From contig JAUTXW010000204.1 of the NCBI GenBank assembly GCA_030620095.1, forward strand, positions 248,001 to 312,000: DNA of 64,000 nt. The letters are read 5' to 3'. Shown piece by piece: positions 12,020 to 23,189 of this stretch (positions are counted from its first letter, which is position 1; every line of letters starts with the position of its first letter). Below the pieces are notes generated by a model. It did not search any database. It was not told the DNA's origin and saw only the letters and a program-made list of their open reading frames with translations. Origin of the DNA: Kuschelorhynchus macadamiae. Its lineage: Eukaryota; Arthropoda; Insecta; Coleoptera; Curculionidae. The position numbers and the translations under genes are program-made.

Positions 12020-12346
12020 CTGATGAGAATTGATTTTAGGGAGAGGTCGATTTTCCAGTCTTAAATCTTTCGCTCCATACAAAACGGCAGACAAATTTTC
12101 TTTATTATTATTATTACACGTTTCCTTATTGCTTTCTTCAATCTTCTTGTTATTACACGCTTCAGTACTGAATTTTTTAGTGTAATAAGAATGTGTCTTT
12201 AAAAAATTAATCTTGTATTCCTTTTCTGCTAACGTACTGCATTTATTGTTTGAAGGTTTGTTTGTGGATGAAGTGAAAACTTGCAGCAAATTTTGTTTGT
12301 TATGGTGAATAAGTGGTATAATGCACTGGGTAATTTTGAATGCCAT
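12020..12346 (-). CDS. SORD: Sorbitol dehydrogenase, exon 1 with long N-terminal extension
   Basis: The ATG at 12346 opens 109 codons ending at a strong donor, CATCAG|GTAAGT (12020/12019), phase 0. The last 26 residues, NLSAVLYGAKDLRLENRPLP onward, are the typical N-terminus of sorbitol dehydrogenase and join cleanly to exon 2 at 3843. The preceding roughly 80 residues are not part of the usual enzyme, which starts close to the AVLYG block. They are rich in Asn, Lys, Ser and Thr, include a short AAT/AAC repeat, and have few acidic residues near the start. A mitochondrial leader is possible but unproven. No methionine closer to the conserved block is present in this frame except the first, which supports the long start. 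Intron 1 is 8176 bp. Confidence 0.82.
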
Positions 12347-12889
12347 TATTTCAGGAAAATGGGATGATCTAATGAATTAAGGTAACTGTCAACTTGATTA
12401 TGTCACTGATGGCAATCTATGAAGGTTCAATGTTACGTCATAGGTTGTCATTCTCTCTCTTATCCATGTATATTAGGTGAGATTCAAATTTAACATCATA
12501 AACGTAAGTATAGTTAAATTAGCATTTTAAGGGTCAGATTTGATTAGGTAATTCGTCATTCTCCATGTACAGATTTTAACTTGATTTTTTGTGTAAAATC
12601 TCGCGGTAATATAGTAAAACCAACAAGTACTAATTTTACTATAACTATTTTATTCTGTGAAACCTCTTTTACTTGTTTCTGCTGTATATGATGTAAGTCG
12701 AATATCACCAAGCATAAACCTTAAAAAAACGTTTTGCTCTTGTAGATGTTAGGTATTTTTAATTTTTTCACTTTTTTTGGATTCCCTATAGAGGACAAAC
12801 AGTTTTTTGAAAAAAGGTGCATAACAAATTGTTATAACTTTGTAAGGCAATATATGGTTATAATGTTATAAAAGGATCACAGCAGGTTT
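12347..12889 (-). promoter_or_regulatory. Upstream region of sorbitol dehydrogenase with a candidate initiator
   Basis: On the minus strand, CCATCAGTGAC at about 12403-12413 contains the arthropod initiator TCAGT, about 60 nt before the ATG. No TATA box lies 25-35 nt upstream of it. The rest of the stretch to 12889 holds nothing recognised. The initiator is a motif match only. Confidence 0.3.
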
Positions 12890-13860
12890 GTAGGTGAGCA
12901 GTCGGTCCTCTGCAGCAAATTGGGGTCTAAAACCTCGTATTATACACTGGCTTTACACGCCAGTAATAAGGCCAATGATCACTTTATCGCGTTTTTGTGT
13001 GGTGACCCGCCACTCGCAGGACAACATACTGTCTGAGCAAAAACCACATCGACTCGAGCTATGGATGTCATTCTGGGACACACTTGCTTGTAGAGGAAGA
13101 GGTTCGGAAGGCTTCTGTTAGTTTAAACGACTGGTGTCGTTGGATACACAAAGACTAGAGTTTTGGACATACGCGAGTCTGGACTGAACTGTCCAGATCC
13201 GACCCTCTCCTAGCTAGGAGAGATGCCATTATTCCAGTCTCAGTAGCCTTTAAGAGGTTTCGTGTAATTGTTCCTAACAGGACGTTCTTCCTTAAGCCGG
13301 AGGGCCTTGCCTGGTTTACAGAGGGGTCTCGGAGGAGAGATCTGGGGACGGGAATTTATTGGGAGCGACCTAGGGCCAGAATTAGTCTTAACCTTGGACG
13401 GGTTACGACTGCTGGAATTAAAGCAATCTAACCTGCTCTTGGAGTTGCTCCCTCAACTGTCAAAGCTAAAATTAAGAATCACATTGTCGAAGGATTTCGT
13501 GCTAAATGACACGAGTTAGCAGAACTCATTCTGAGACTAATAGACTTCTAAAACGAAACGGATGCCACCTTAGAACCATTACCGGGTCCTAACTGAACAC
13601 TGACTGGTGAAAATACCTGCATAAAATTGGATTGGGCAACGGTCCACACTGCAGATTTTGTGCTGAGGAAGATGAAACTACCACGCATCTGTTCTGTCGA
13701 TGTGACACTTTAGTCAACACTTTGCTTATGGAACGTGCTGGACCTGAAAGGGTCCTTTCCTTTCTAAAAAGGAGTTGCCTCCTGGTCTGAGACATCTTCT
13801 TGGGAGATAGCACAATACGCCCCAGTGAGCCTAAGTGCTGCCCTTGTCGGGCTCCCCATC
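12890..13860 (+). pseudogene. 3' part of a RNase H-bearing LINE (I/Jockey group), plus copy
   Basis: GLKPRIIHWLYTPVIRPMIT near 12912 is the reverse-transcriptase thumb of LINEs that carry an RNase H domain. Broken frames follow across the RNase H region. Then GPHCRFCAEEDETTTHLFCR near 13650 gives the CxxC...HxxxxC motif that ends these proteins, followed by CDTLVNTLLMERAGPERVLS. Stops and frame changes occur throughout. From about 13085 onward this copy is the left arm of the large palindrome; the first 195 bp lie outside it. Confidence 0.7.
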
Positions 13861-14509
13861 TATGTCGAATGTCTAATGTCTAAGTTACTTTAATTATGTT
13901 ATGTGAGTTGAATGCAGAATGGGCAATTAGGGTATATTATTATATAATATACTATTTATTACAAATTACTATTAAGTTTTTAAAGAACTAATTTTAAAAT
14001 GTATCAACAAAATAGGTTAATGTTATACAACATAATCCAACTAAAACTTGGCTAACTGAAAATTAACTTGCGATTTCCTCGTATTCAAGAAACAATGTTG
14101 CTAAGTAAAACTCACTGATGCTAACCTGGTATTACCTGCAGCACACATGGCATAAAAGGATGTAATGATTTCATGGACCAAAATTACAGCGCAACTCGTG
14201 GTTATCATCTTTCTCGACTGCTTTGGAACCGAATTTTTACATAGTAAACAGAGGTGCTCCCAAATTGTACGATGTTCTATAAAACAGGACAATATTTCAG
14301 TTTAGATATTAAACCACTTGGGTCTTGTTGAGAGTAAATATTTCGAATTTTGCGATGTTTTTGAATTTTAAACGAAATCCAATGTCTAGATACAGATCAA
14401 AAAAATAAAAATTGGCCAAATTCCATACAATCTTCAAAATATTGCAACACAAAAAATCCTTATTATGGCTAGAAATAACAGGATACTTACAGTGTTGCCA
14501 AATTACTAA

Positions 14510-14860
14510 AAGGGCCTGGCATGAAGACCTTAGACTGTCTGAGTTCTCCTGGCTCGTGTCATTTAGCACGGAATTCTTCGATAGTGTGATTCTTAATCCT
14601 GGCCTTGACAGTTGAAGGAGCAATTCCAGGTGCAGGTTCCGGCGAAACGAAATGTTTTCCTGTACGCAGTCCAAGATTCCTCTGATCGCAAGAGCAAGAC
14701 TAATTCTTGCCCTAGGTTGCTTCCCATAGGTTCCCGTCCCCAGATCCCTCAACTATAAGAGACCCTTCTATAAACCAGACAAAGCCCTCCAGTTTGAGGA
14801 AAGACGGAGAAGGATCCCTCCATAGTTCTCTGTTAGAAATCCAGCTATTATATCATTAAC
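14510..14860 (-). pseudogene. LINE RNase H-region fragment, inverted copy in left arm
   Basis: This reverse-orientation fragment matches 13270-13520 (shared words include AAGAATCACA and GTGCTAAATGACACGAG) with clear divergence, so the inversion inside the arm is older than the arm duplication. No open frame of meaning. Confidence 0.6.
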
Positions 14861-15463
14861 AACGATAGCGCCTAATCTGATGCTAACCCGGTACCGATCC
14901 GCCTCTGGCGCCCCACCATCTGCCCACCTATTACCAATCTACCTATATTGTAAAATATTCAAAAAAAAACTGCGTCAAAAACTGTTACTTTGATAAACCT
15001 GACTTAACCTAACCTAAACTGAAGCTAAACCGCTCTCCGGCGCCCGACCATCTACTAAACTGGTACCAATTTAAGTGTATCGATAAAAAAATGTCCATAA
15101 CATCAAGTACAAAAACAAGTAAAATTCCTCATTAAAAATAGCAATTGACATATACATTTTTTTAATGTGATTTTTGGGTAAAATAACGTTATAATTTGGA
15201 AAACATGTTTATTTCGATATTTTAGTTGTGTATACAGGGTGTCCCTTTAGTGTGTAATTATCCGATAGCTCATCAGATATTACAATTAGCAAAGAAGTTC
15301 TCATACAAAAGTGTCTTAGTTGAAAAAATTTCTTATTGTAAAAATATTTCCAAATATTCAGGGTGTGTCATGAAAAAACCTGCCTTTTGAAATCGGAAAT
15401 CTTTGATGTCAAGTTTTATTCAACCCCACAATAATTTTTAAATTGACTGCAGCGATGCCAATT

Positions 15464-15467
<4 letters not shown>

Positions 15468-15524
<57 letters not shown>
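15468..15524. repeat. (TA)n microsatellite
   Basis: Short TA run in the left arm, corresponding to the much longer run at 16859-17059 in the right arm. Confidence 0.97.
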
Positions 15525-15527
<3 letters not shown>

Positions 15528-15579
15528 TTCCGGGAGGCCAAGATATTAGACCATTTAAGGATATAATTCTTTCGTCAAA

Positions 15580-15967
15580 CTTCCCTCTTAAGTCCTTAAA
15601 CTATTATGGGTTTGTATGGATTGTACTTATTATTTTTTAACACTCTCTGTACCGTTGATTTTTCCACATAAATGTCCTGTTCTACAGCTCTTACCGATGC
15701 ACTAGGGTTTTCGTTGACACCTTGGAAAATGTTTCTGTCGCGATTTTCATTGTCAATACTGTATCCGCTTCTAGGTTGTTCGAAGGCCCCATGCTTATTA
15801 AATTAACGACGATTTTTCTGAATTGGGTCTTATGAGGCTGTGATCATTCGGGGTACATCTCTAAATACCTTGCTGAGGTAATGTCAACGTTTCTGTGTGA
15901 CTGCAAGTACAGCGCTAACTAACATGTCAACCTTTTCTTCATTTGAATAGGGAATACCGGCCGGCAT
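15580..15967 (-). pseudogene. DUF4817-type transposase N-terminus, left half of M4
   Basis: The ATG at 15967 gives MPAGIPYSNEEKVDMLV, then frame changes, then words matching HKTQFRKIVVNL and, from 15792, GAFEQPRSGYSID and VEKSTVQRVLKNNKYNPYKP, the second helix-turn-helix region. It stops before the catalytic domain. It is preceded by a TATA box and initiator at 16001-16036. Confidence 0.65.
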
Positions 15968-15989
15968 TTTCGAAGCTTTCTTTCTCGCG

Positions 15990-16387
15990 TCCGAATAGAG
16001 ACTGAAGTGTTGGTGACTGCGACGCTTCCTTTTATACCCCCACTCGGGGCCGAAGGTTATATCTGCGCAGGCGTTGGCCATAATTTATGTTTTCCGGATG
16101 GTGCTGTTGTTGTTGCGCTAATTGCGCTTGAGTTTTTGCGATTTTAGATTTGTCGATTATTGTCTTCCATACTGTTGGTAGTTTTAATGATTCGTCCCTT
16201 TTATTCAAATCACCTTGTTTTTCAATTTCTATGGCTTCTCGGATTATTCTGGTCTTATAATATTCTATATTGGCAATCTCCCTACACCCATCGAAATTTA
16301 TTTTATGGCCGGTTTCCTAATGATGTAGGAATAAAGCTGAGGTTGTTTGTTTATTTCTGATCCTGACTTTATGCTCTTCCACTCTTG

Positions 16388-16390
<3 letters not shown>
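15990..16390 (-). pseudogene. Penelope-like element C-terminal (GIY-YIG) fragment
   Basis: Reading leftward from 16390: RVEEHKVRIRNKQTTSALF, a stop, ETGHKINFDGCREIANIEYY, KTRIIREAIEIEKQGDLNKR and DESLKLPTVWKTII. This is the second half of the GIY-YIG endonuclease domain that ends Penelope-like retroelements, with the conserved H..GH.I.F, R..REA.EI and N.RDE..L...W features. A tail near 16070-16040 reads YGQRLRRYNLRPRVGV. The front of the domain is missing at the (TA)n boundary at 16391. There is one internal stop. Confidence 0.7.
16001..16036 (-). promoter_or_regulatory. TATA box and initiator upstream of the M4 transposase start
   Basis: On the minus strand TATAAAA lies at 16036-16030 in a G-rich context, and TCAGT at 16005-16001. 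The initiator A is 33 nt from the TATA start, and the transposase ATG follows 36 nt later at 15967. Spacing matches arthropod core promoters. The sequence is right after the Penelope-like tail, so it may have come from that element. Confidence 0.55.
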
Positions 16391-16449
<59 letters not shown>

Positions 16450-16540
16450 TAGATATCGAAAATATATATATATATATATGAAGAAAATATATATATATAT
16501 ATATATATATATCAGCAAGGTATATATATATATATATATA
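16391..16540. repeat. Compound (TA)n tract with a small palindrome
   Basis: TA runs are broken by AGATAGATATCGAAAA and GAAGAAAA. CTTGCTGATATA at its left and TATATCAGCAAG at 16510-16520 form a hairpin across it. Confidence 0.9.
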
Positions 16541-16542
16541 TA

Positions 16543-16738
16543 TGGGGCCTTCGAACAACCTAGAAGCGGATACAGTATTGACAATGAAAATCGCGACAGA
16601 AACATTTTCCAAGGTGTCAACGAAAACCCTAGTGCATCGGTAAGAGCTGTAGAACAGGACATTTATGTGGCAAAATCAACGGTACAGAGAGTGTTAAAAA
16701 ATAATAAGTACAATCCATACAAACCCATAATAGTTTAA
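16543..16738 (+). pseudogene. DUF4817-type transposase fragment, right half of M4
   Basis: GAFEQPRSGYSIDNENRDRN, then VNENPSASVRAVEQDIYVAK and STVQRVLKNNKYNPYKPIIV form an intact 65-codon stretch equal to the mirrored copy at 15792-15600. It encodes the second DNA-binding helix-turn-helix but no catalytic residues. Confidence 0.72.
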
Positions 16739-16858
16739 GGACTTAAGAGGGAAGTTTGACGAAAGATTTATATCCTTAAATGGTCTAATATCTTGGCCTC
16801 CCGGAATGAAAACACATTGTATTTTTCCATCCGTGAAGCAGTAAAAATCAACATATAT

Positions 16859-17062
<204 letters not shown>

Positions 17063-17749
17063 AATTGGCATCGCTGCAGTCAATTTAAAAATTATTGTGG
17101 GTTTGAATAAAAATTGACATCAAAGATTTCCGATTTCAAAAGGCAGGTTTTTTCATGACACACCCTGAATATTTGGAAATATTTTTACAATAAGCAATTT
17201 TTTCAACTAAGACACTTTTGTATGAGAACTTCTTTGCTAATTGTAATATCTGATGAGCTATCGGATAATTACACACTAAAGGGACACCCTATATACACAA
17301 CTAAAATATCGAAATAAACATGTTTTCCAAATTATAACGTTATTTTACCCAAAAATCACATTAAAAGAATGTATATGTCAACTGCTATTTTTAATGAGGA
17401 ATTTTACTTGTTTTTGTACTTGATGTTATGGACATTTTTTTATCGATACACTTAAATTGGTATCAGTTTAGTAGATGGTTGGGCGCCGGAGAGCGGTTTA
17501 GCATCAGTTTAGGTTAGGTTCAGTCAGGTTTATCAAAGTAACAGTTTTTGACACAGTTTTTTTTTTAATATTTTACAATATAGGAAGATTGGTAATAGGT
17601 GGGCAGATGGTGGGGCGCCAGAGGCGGATCGGTACCGGGTTAGCATCAGATTAGACGCTGGAGTGCGATAGGCGAATGTATCGTTGTTAATGATATAATA
17701 GCTGGATCTCTAACAGAGAACTATGGAGGGATCCTTCTCCGTCTTTCCT

Positions 17750-18010
17750 CAAACTGGAGGGCTTTGTCTGGTTTATAGAAGGGTCTCTTATAGATGAGGG
17801 ATCTGGGGACGGGAACCTATGGGAAGCAACCTAGGGCAAGAATTAGTCTTGCTCTTGCGATCAGAGGAATCTTGGATTGCGTACAGGAGGAACCTGCACT
17901 TGGAATTGCTCCTTCAACTGTCAAGGCCAGGATTAAGAATCACACTATCGAAGAATTCCGTGCTAAATGACACGAGCCAGGGGAACTCAAACAGTCTAAG
18001 GTCTTCATGC
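17750..18010 (+). pseudogene. LINE RNase H-region fragment, plus copy in right arm
   Basis: Mirror of 14510-14860. Broken frames; the same conserved words are present. Confidence 0.6.
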
Positions 18011-18659
18011 CAGGCCCTTTAGTAATTTGGCAACACTGTAAGTATCCTGTTATTTCTAGCCATAATAAGGATTTTTTGTGTTGCAATATTTTGAAGATTG
18101 TATGGAATTTGGCCAATTTTTATTTTTTTGATCTGTATCTAGACATTGGATTTCGTTTAAAATTCAAAAACATCGCAAAATTCGAAATACTTACTCTCAA
18201 CAAGACCCAAGTGGTTTAATATCTAAACTGAAATATTTTCCTGTTTTATAGAACATCGGACAATTTGAGAGCACCTCTGTTTACTATGTAAAAAGTCGGT
18301 TCCAAAGCAGTCGAGAAAGATGATAACCACGAGTTGCGCTGTAATTTTGGCCCATGAAATCATTACATCCTTTTATGCCATGTGTGCTGCAGGTAATACC
18401 AGGTTAGCATCAGTGAGTTTTACTTAGCAACATTGTTTCTTGAATACGAGGAAATCGCAAGTTAATTTTCAGTTGGCCAAGTTTTAGTTGGATTATGTTG
18501 GATAACATTAACCTATTTTGTTGATACATTTTAAAATTAGTTCTTTAAAAACTTAATAGTAATTAGTAATAAATAGTATATTATATAATAATATACTCTA
18601 ATTGCCCATTCTGCATTCAACTCACATAACATAATTAAAGTAACTTAGACATTAGACAT

Positions 18660-19465
18660 TCGACATAGATGGGGAGCCCGACAAGGGCAGCACTTAGACT
18701 CACTGGGGCGTATTGTGCTATCTCCCAAGAAGATGTCTCAGACCAGGAGGCAACTCCTTTTTAGAAAGGAAAGGACCCTTTCAGGTCCAGCACGTTTCAT
18801 AAGCAAAGTGTTGACTAAAGTGTCACATCGACAGAACAGATGCGTGGTAGTTTCATCTTCCTCAGCACAAAATCTGCAGTATGGACCGTTGCCCAATCCA
18901 ATTTTATGCAGGTATTTTTACCAGTCAGTGTTCAGTTAGAACCCGGTAATGGTTCTAAGGTGGCATCCGTTTCGTTTTAGAAGTCTATTAGTCTCAGAAT
19001 GGCTAAAAGGGCCTGACACGAAGACCTTAGACTGTCTGAGTTCTGCTAACTCGTGTCATTTAGCACGAAATCCTTCGACAATGTGATTCTTAATTTTAGC
19101 CTTGACAGTTGAGGGAGCAACTCCAAGAGCAGGTTAGATTGCTTTAATTCCAGCAGTCGTAATCCGTCCAAGGTTAAGACTAATTCTGACCCTAGGTCGC
19201 TCCCAATAAATTCAGATCTCTCCTCCGAGACCCCTCTGTTAACCAGGCAAGGCCCTCCGGCTTGAGGAAGAACGTCCTGTTAGGAACAATTACACGAAAC
19301 CTCTTAAAGGCTACTGAGACTGGAATAATGGCATCTCTCCTAGCTAGGAGAGGGTCGGATCTGGACAGTTCAGTCCAGACTCGCGTATGTCCAAAACTCT
19401 AGTCTTTGTGTATCCAACGACACCAGTCGTTTAAACTAACAGAAGCCTTCCGAACCTCTTCAAGC
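18660..19465 (-). pseudogene. 3' part of a RNase H-bearing LINE, minus copy
   Basis: Mirror image of 13085-13880 with few differences, including the CRFCAEEDETTTHLF zinc-binding tail on the minus strand near 18860. It ends at 19465 beside a short (TA)n run at 19476-19492. Confidence 0.68.
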
Positions 19466-19627
19466 AACAGATACAGATATATATATATATATAAAGTTAA
19501 ATATTTTCGACCGTGATAATATTCATGTCCCAGCAGTTGAATTGCAAAAAAGGAGAACAAAACACATTAGCAACAAGGAAAATCAACAGTTATGCCAGGA
19601 ATTTTTGAAAAGGAAATAAAAACAGTA

Positions 19628-22214
19628 CAGGGTATCCGAATTTCGATGGTTTTGCAGGGTATCTCCCTTATTACTGAAGATGGAGAGATGCGGTTTTCGC
19701 AACACTGTGCTACTTTTTTGTGAAACCAAAGAAGCCACAAACAATTCCTAGCCTTGTTCGTTTTTGCAGGGTAAAATTGAAAAGGTACCCCTTGTATCTC
19801 GACGGCCTGGCAACTTACCGAAAAGGTGAAAACTAACATCTATAGAGTTTTTTGCCTAGAATCCAGTGAGTGAGTTAGATACTATCGTTTTCGAGGTATA
19901 GACTAAAGTTGGGTTTTTTTTAAATGGGATACCCTGTATATTTTTTAATATTTGGTTTCCTCTCATTCTTAGCTTCTCAGAAATATATAACACTGGATAT
20001 TTATTTCAATCCGGTACCGACAATAAAGTCAATTTAAAGAAATTTTAATCTGTTTTTCTAGTGGCCATGAAAATTGTGTGTTAATTTTCTAAATCTGGAT
20101 TATCTGTACCAAAGTTTGTTATAATATCATAATTAAACAATAAATCAATAAACAAAGATACATACCTACTATTTAATATTTACACTGGACAACACAACTA
20201 ACACAAATACTTGGGAAATCTAATAAAAAAATATATACCTTTTATACACTAAAAATGTTTTATTTACATCAAATGACGTTAGACTTAATACTTTTCTAAA
20301 GTTGACAATTGTGTTGTTTAAAAATACTTACTTACAACTATTTAATTTATCCCTTAGAAACACCCAAGATCTGTTTTAAATAAAATACGCCATTGTAGAA
20401 ACTAATTGACATTTGTCATTGTTAAATTATTTTAATCCTTTGTCCATTTATTAAATATCAAATGGCAGCAAATTTCGAAAACTTGGAGAAATATGACATG
20501 TTTGTTTGTTTTATGCAGTGCCAAAAAAATCCGGATGAAGCGTCAGAGATCTATCTAATCCGGTAAGTGACAGGAGTAATACTAAGTAAACAAAATAACT
20601 TTGCTTCTTAAATCAGGGCTTTTCGGAACTAGTGATAGCCTATGTAGAAGGACTCTCAGTATTTTTGAAAAACAAAAGTATAGATAATAATAAAACTTTA
20701 GTTTTTTGACTTTTTTTTCAGAATAATAATATTAATATTTCAAATTATGCTTATCGTTCCTAATAGGTTACGATTGTGTCCAAAATTTGTTTGTAATAAA
20801 AAAGATACGATGTCACTAAATTTCCAATAAAATTAATTATAATTAAAATATTTGAAAAGTAGAATAGCAGTTTTGTTGATAAGTGATAAGAAAAAACATC
20901 TTTTACATCTCCCTGTATAATAAAATAATTCAATTTAATTTATTTTGAATATGTCGTTCTATACTCTATATATCTGTAAATAAGCATTTATTCTTTATAG
21001 ATACCCAGAACGAAGACAGCCCGATAAGTGAATATTTTCAAGAATAAAAGTGAATCTGATCAATCACGGATCATTCAAGTACCGCGACCGAAATCATATT
21101 ACAAAAAAAATCGGGAAACCGAAGAGATTAATGTTTTAGCTGCCGATGCCGTTGCAATCAATCCGTCGATTTCCTGTCAAAAAGTCGAGGATGAAGTGAG
21201 AGTACCTAAGTCAACAGTGCAGACTATTCTAAAAAAATACCATTTCAAACCATATAAATATAAGTTAGTGCAGCATTTGCACCCGGGAGATGCACAGCGT
21301 CGCATAGATTTCTGGAATTGGTACATTCATATGACTAATACCGAAATAAATTTCGAAAGAAGAGTTGTATGGTCTGACGAGGCATATATCTTAAGTGCAG
21401 GTATTCTAAATCGACACAATAACAGATAACAGTTCGAACAGTATTTGTAATTTCTACACCCTGCATAGCCTTTTTTTCTAATTTAGTCAATAGTAAGTAT
21501 TTTACAGAATACAATTTTATTGTCAACATTAGAAAAATTATTAAATTATCGTCATATGTATATATTTTTAGTTTATAATATGTGTTTTTAGTAGATTTCT
21601 TAGATGTTTGTGTGTTTCCCTAGCGTAAAAATTAAATAGTATGTATCTTTGTTAACTGATTTATTGTTTAATAATGATATTATAACAAACTTTGGTACAG
21701 ATAATTCAGATTTAGAAAATTAACACACAATTTTCATGGGCTACTAGAAAAACAGATTAAAATTTCTTTGTTTAAATTGACTTAATTGTCGATATCGGAT
21801 TAAAATAAATATTAAATATTATATATTTTTGAGAAGCTAAAAATGAGCGGAAACCAAATATTAAAAAATATACAGGGTATCCCATTTAAAAAAACCCAAC
21901 TTTAGTCTATACCTCGAAAACGATAGCAGTTAACCAAAAACTAACTACGCCACTAGATTCTACGCAAAAAACTCTATCGAAGTTAGTTTTCACCTTTTCG
22001 GTAAGTTGCCAGGCCATCGAGATACAACGGGTACCTAAAAACGTAAAATTTTCAATTTCACCCTGTATCTCAAAAACGAAGAGGGCTAGGAAAAATTTGT
22101 TTGTGGCTTCTTTGGTTTCACAAAAAAGTAGCACAGTGTTGCAAAAAACCGCATCTCTCTATTTTCAGTAATAAGGGAGATATCCCGTAAAACCATCGAA
22201 CCTCGGATACCCTG
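19628..22214 (+). mobile_element. Tc1/mariner element with about 580 bp inverted repeats and an intron-bearing transposase (M5)
   Basis: Ends: TA|CAGGGTATCC at 19626-19628 and GGATACCCTG|TA at 22214-22216. The inverted repeats run to about 20165 and from about 21640. Words shared include GGTAAGTTGCCAGGCC and AACTTTGGTACAGATAAT. The transposase lies between them and lacks its catalytic centre and C-terminus. Confidence 0.85.
20462..21429 (+). pseudogene. DUF4817-type transposase with a spliceosomal intron, broken
   Basis: Exon 1, 20462-20562, gives MAANFENLEKYDMFVCFMQC and QKNPDEASEIYLI. The donor G|GTAAGT at 20563 and acceptor TTCTTTATAG|AT at 21000 restore IRYPERRQPDK across the junction, exactly what the DUF4817 family needs, so the 438 bp intron is well supported. 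Exon 2 then hits TGA at 21029-21031 and needs a frame change near 21080. It continues PRPKSYYKKNRETEEINVLA, VPKSTVQTILKKYHFKPYKY, and VVWSDEAYI (first catalytic aspartate), and ends HNNR at 21429. The second and third catalytic residues are deleted. Confidence 0.75.
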
Positions 22215-22216
22215 TA

Positions 22217-22729
22217 ACAACAACTGTTAACATGTACACAGTGATGATTAAAGATAAAAAAATAAAACGTAAAAGATCTAGATAAACACAAAAAGCAAAT
22301 ACTGCGATAACGCAACACAAAATAATTTAATTTTATTTCCAGGAAGATTCTAAAAACAAAATTCTATATTTTCTGTGTATATTTTAACACTAAAAATTAT
22401 TTATGTCCATATACACAACATATTTAAATTGAATTACAATTAAACGAATTTTGAATGGCAATTATTCTTAAAATTGATGGCATTAATAGTTTGAGTACAT
22501 AACCCCCTGTCGATAATCATTATGTGAAACTTTCTAATTAACATGTCTATCGTGTAGTAATGACGTCATAATTAGTATCAATATTTATTTAATAACGCTG
22601 TACTTATTTTATTTTCGAAAAAAAAATTACTTCTCTTATATATAGTTCAAAATATTTGATTTCACACATTTTAGGTTTTGTGTACTTACATGGCGTGGGA
22701 AAATTCGTCTAGTCAAACTTGCTTTTCTT
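22217..22729. other. No gene recognised
   Basis: AT-rich sequence between M5 and the inverted ribozyme-like unit. No coding frame or known repeat was identified. Confidence 0.4.
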
Positions 22730-22920
22730 TTCAATAAGTGAAACTTTTTTAGAATGGATAATTAGTTAATAAGAAGTCACATCCAACAATTTTTAAATAT
22801 AGAAAGTAAATTCACGGGCTTCTTGGATTACTTTTTATTGCTAATTGTTTTTTTTTTTCTATTAATGCCAACGTTTCGATAGTTAGGTTTTCTACCTTCC
22901 TCAGGGCTACAATAACACAG
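22730..22920 (-). repeat. Inverted unit with hammerhead-like core, left copy
   Basis: About 190 bp matching 28910-29060 in inverted orientation (AAATATAGAAAG, ATTCACGGGC and TTTTTATTGCTAATT are shared). It encloses the core motif at 22867-22907. Confidence 0.65.
22867..22907 (-). ncRNA. Hammerhead-ribozyme-like motif
   Basis: On the minus strand: GCC, CTGAGGA (22904-22898), one extra A, GGTAG...CTATC (helix II with one G-U pair), GAAAC (22877-22873), GTT, GGC (22869-22867). GCC and GGC can pair as helix I. CTGANGA and GAAA are the hammerhead core. Differences from the textbook fold are the extra base before helix II and a helix III of only two pairs with no loop, which would need a dimer. 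Cleavage is untested. Confidence 0.4.
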
Positions 22921-23189
22921 GCCAACACATATTTTGGTGCCAGCGATTTTTTAACTGTTCCTGGCTAATTTTTGGATGCAGAATCTAAAAAAGTTCTCAG
23001 ATTTTGTCTATCAGATCTAGTTTTTTTTTTTTTTAAATAAAATGGTGTATATATATATTTTACGTTATAACTGTTATAATATATAATATTACTATTGCCA
23101 GTTAAAAAAACAAAGACACATGGATTTAAGTATTTATTGCAAAAACCTAATTTACATAATTATATTAGTCACTAATCACATAAAAATTT

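Noticed and set aside
15001..15020. CCTAACCTAA, the insect telomere word
   Set aside because: Only about two units; far too short for a telomeric or interstitial telomere tract.
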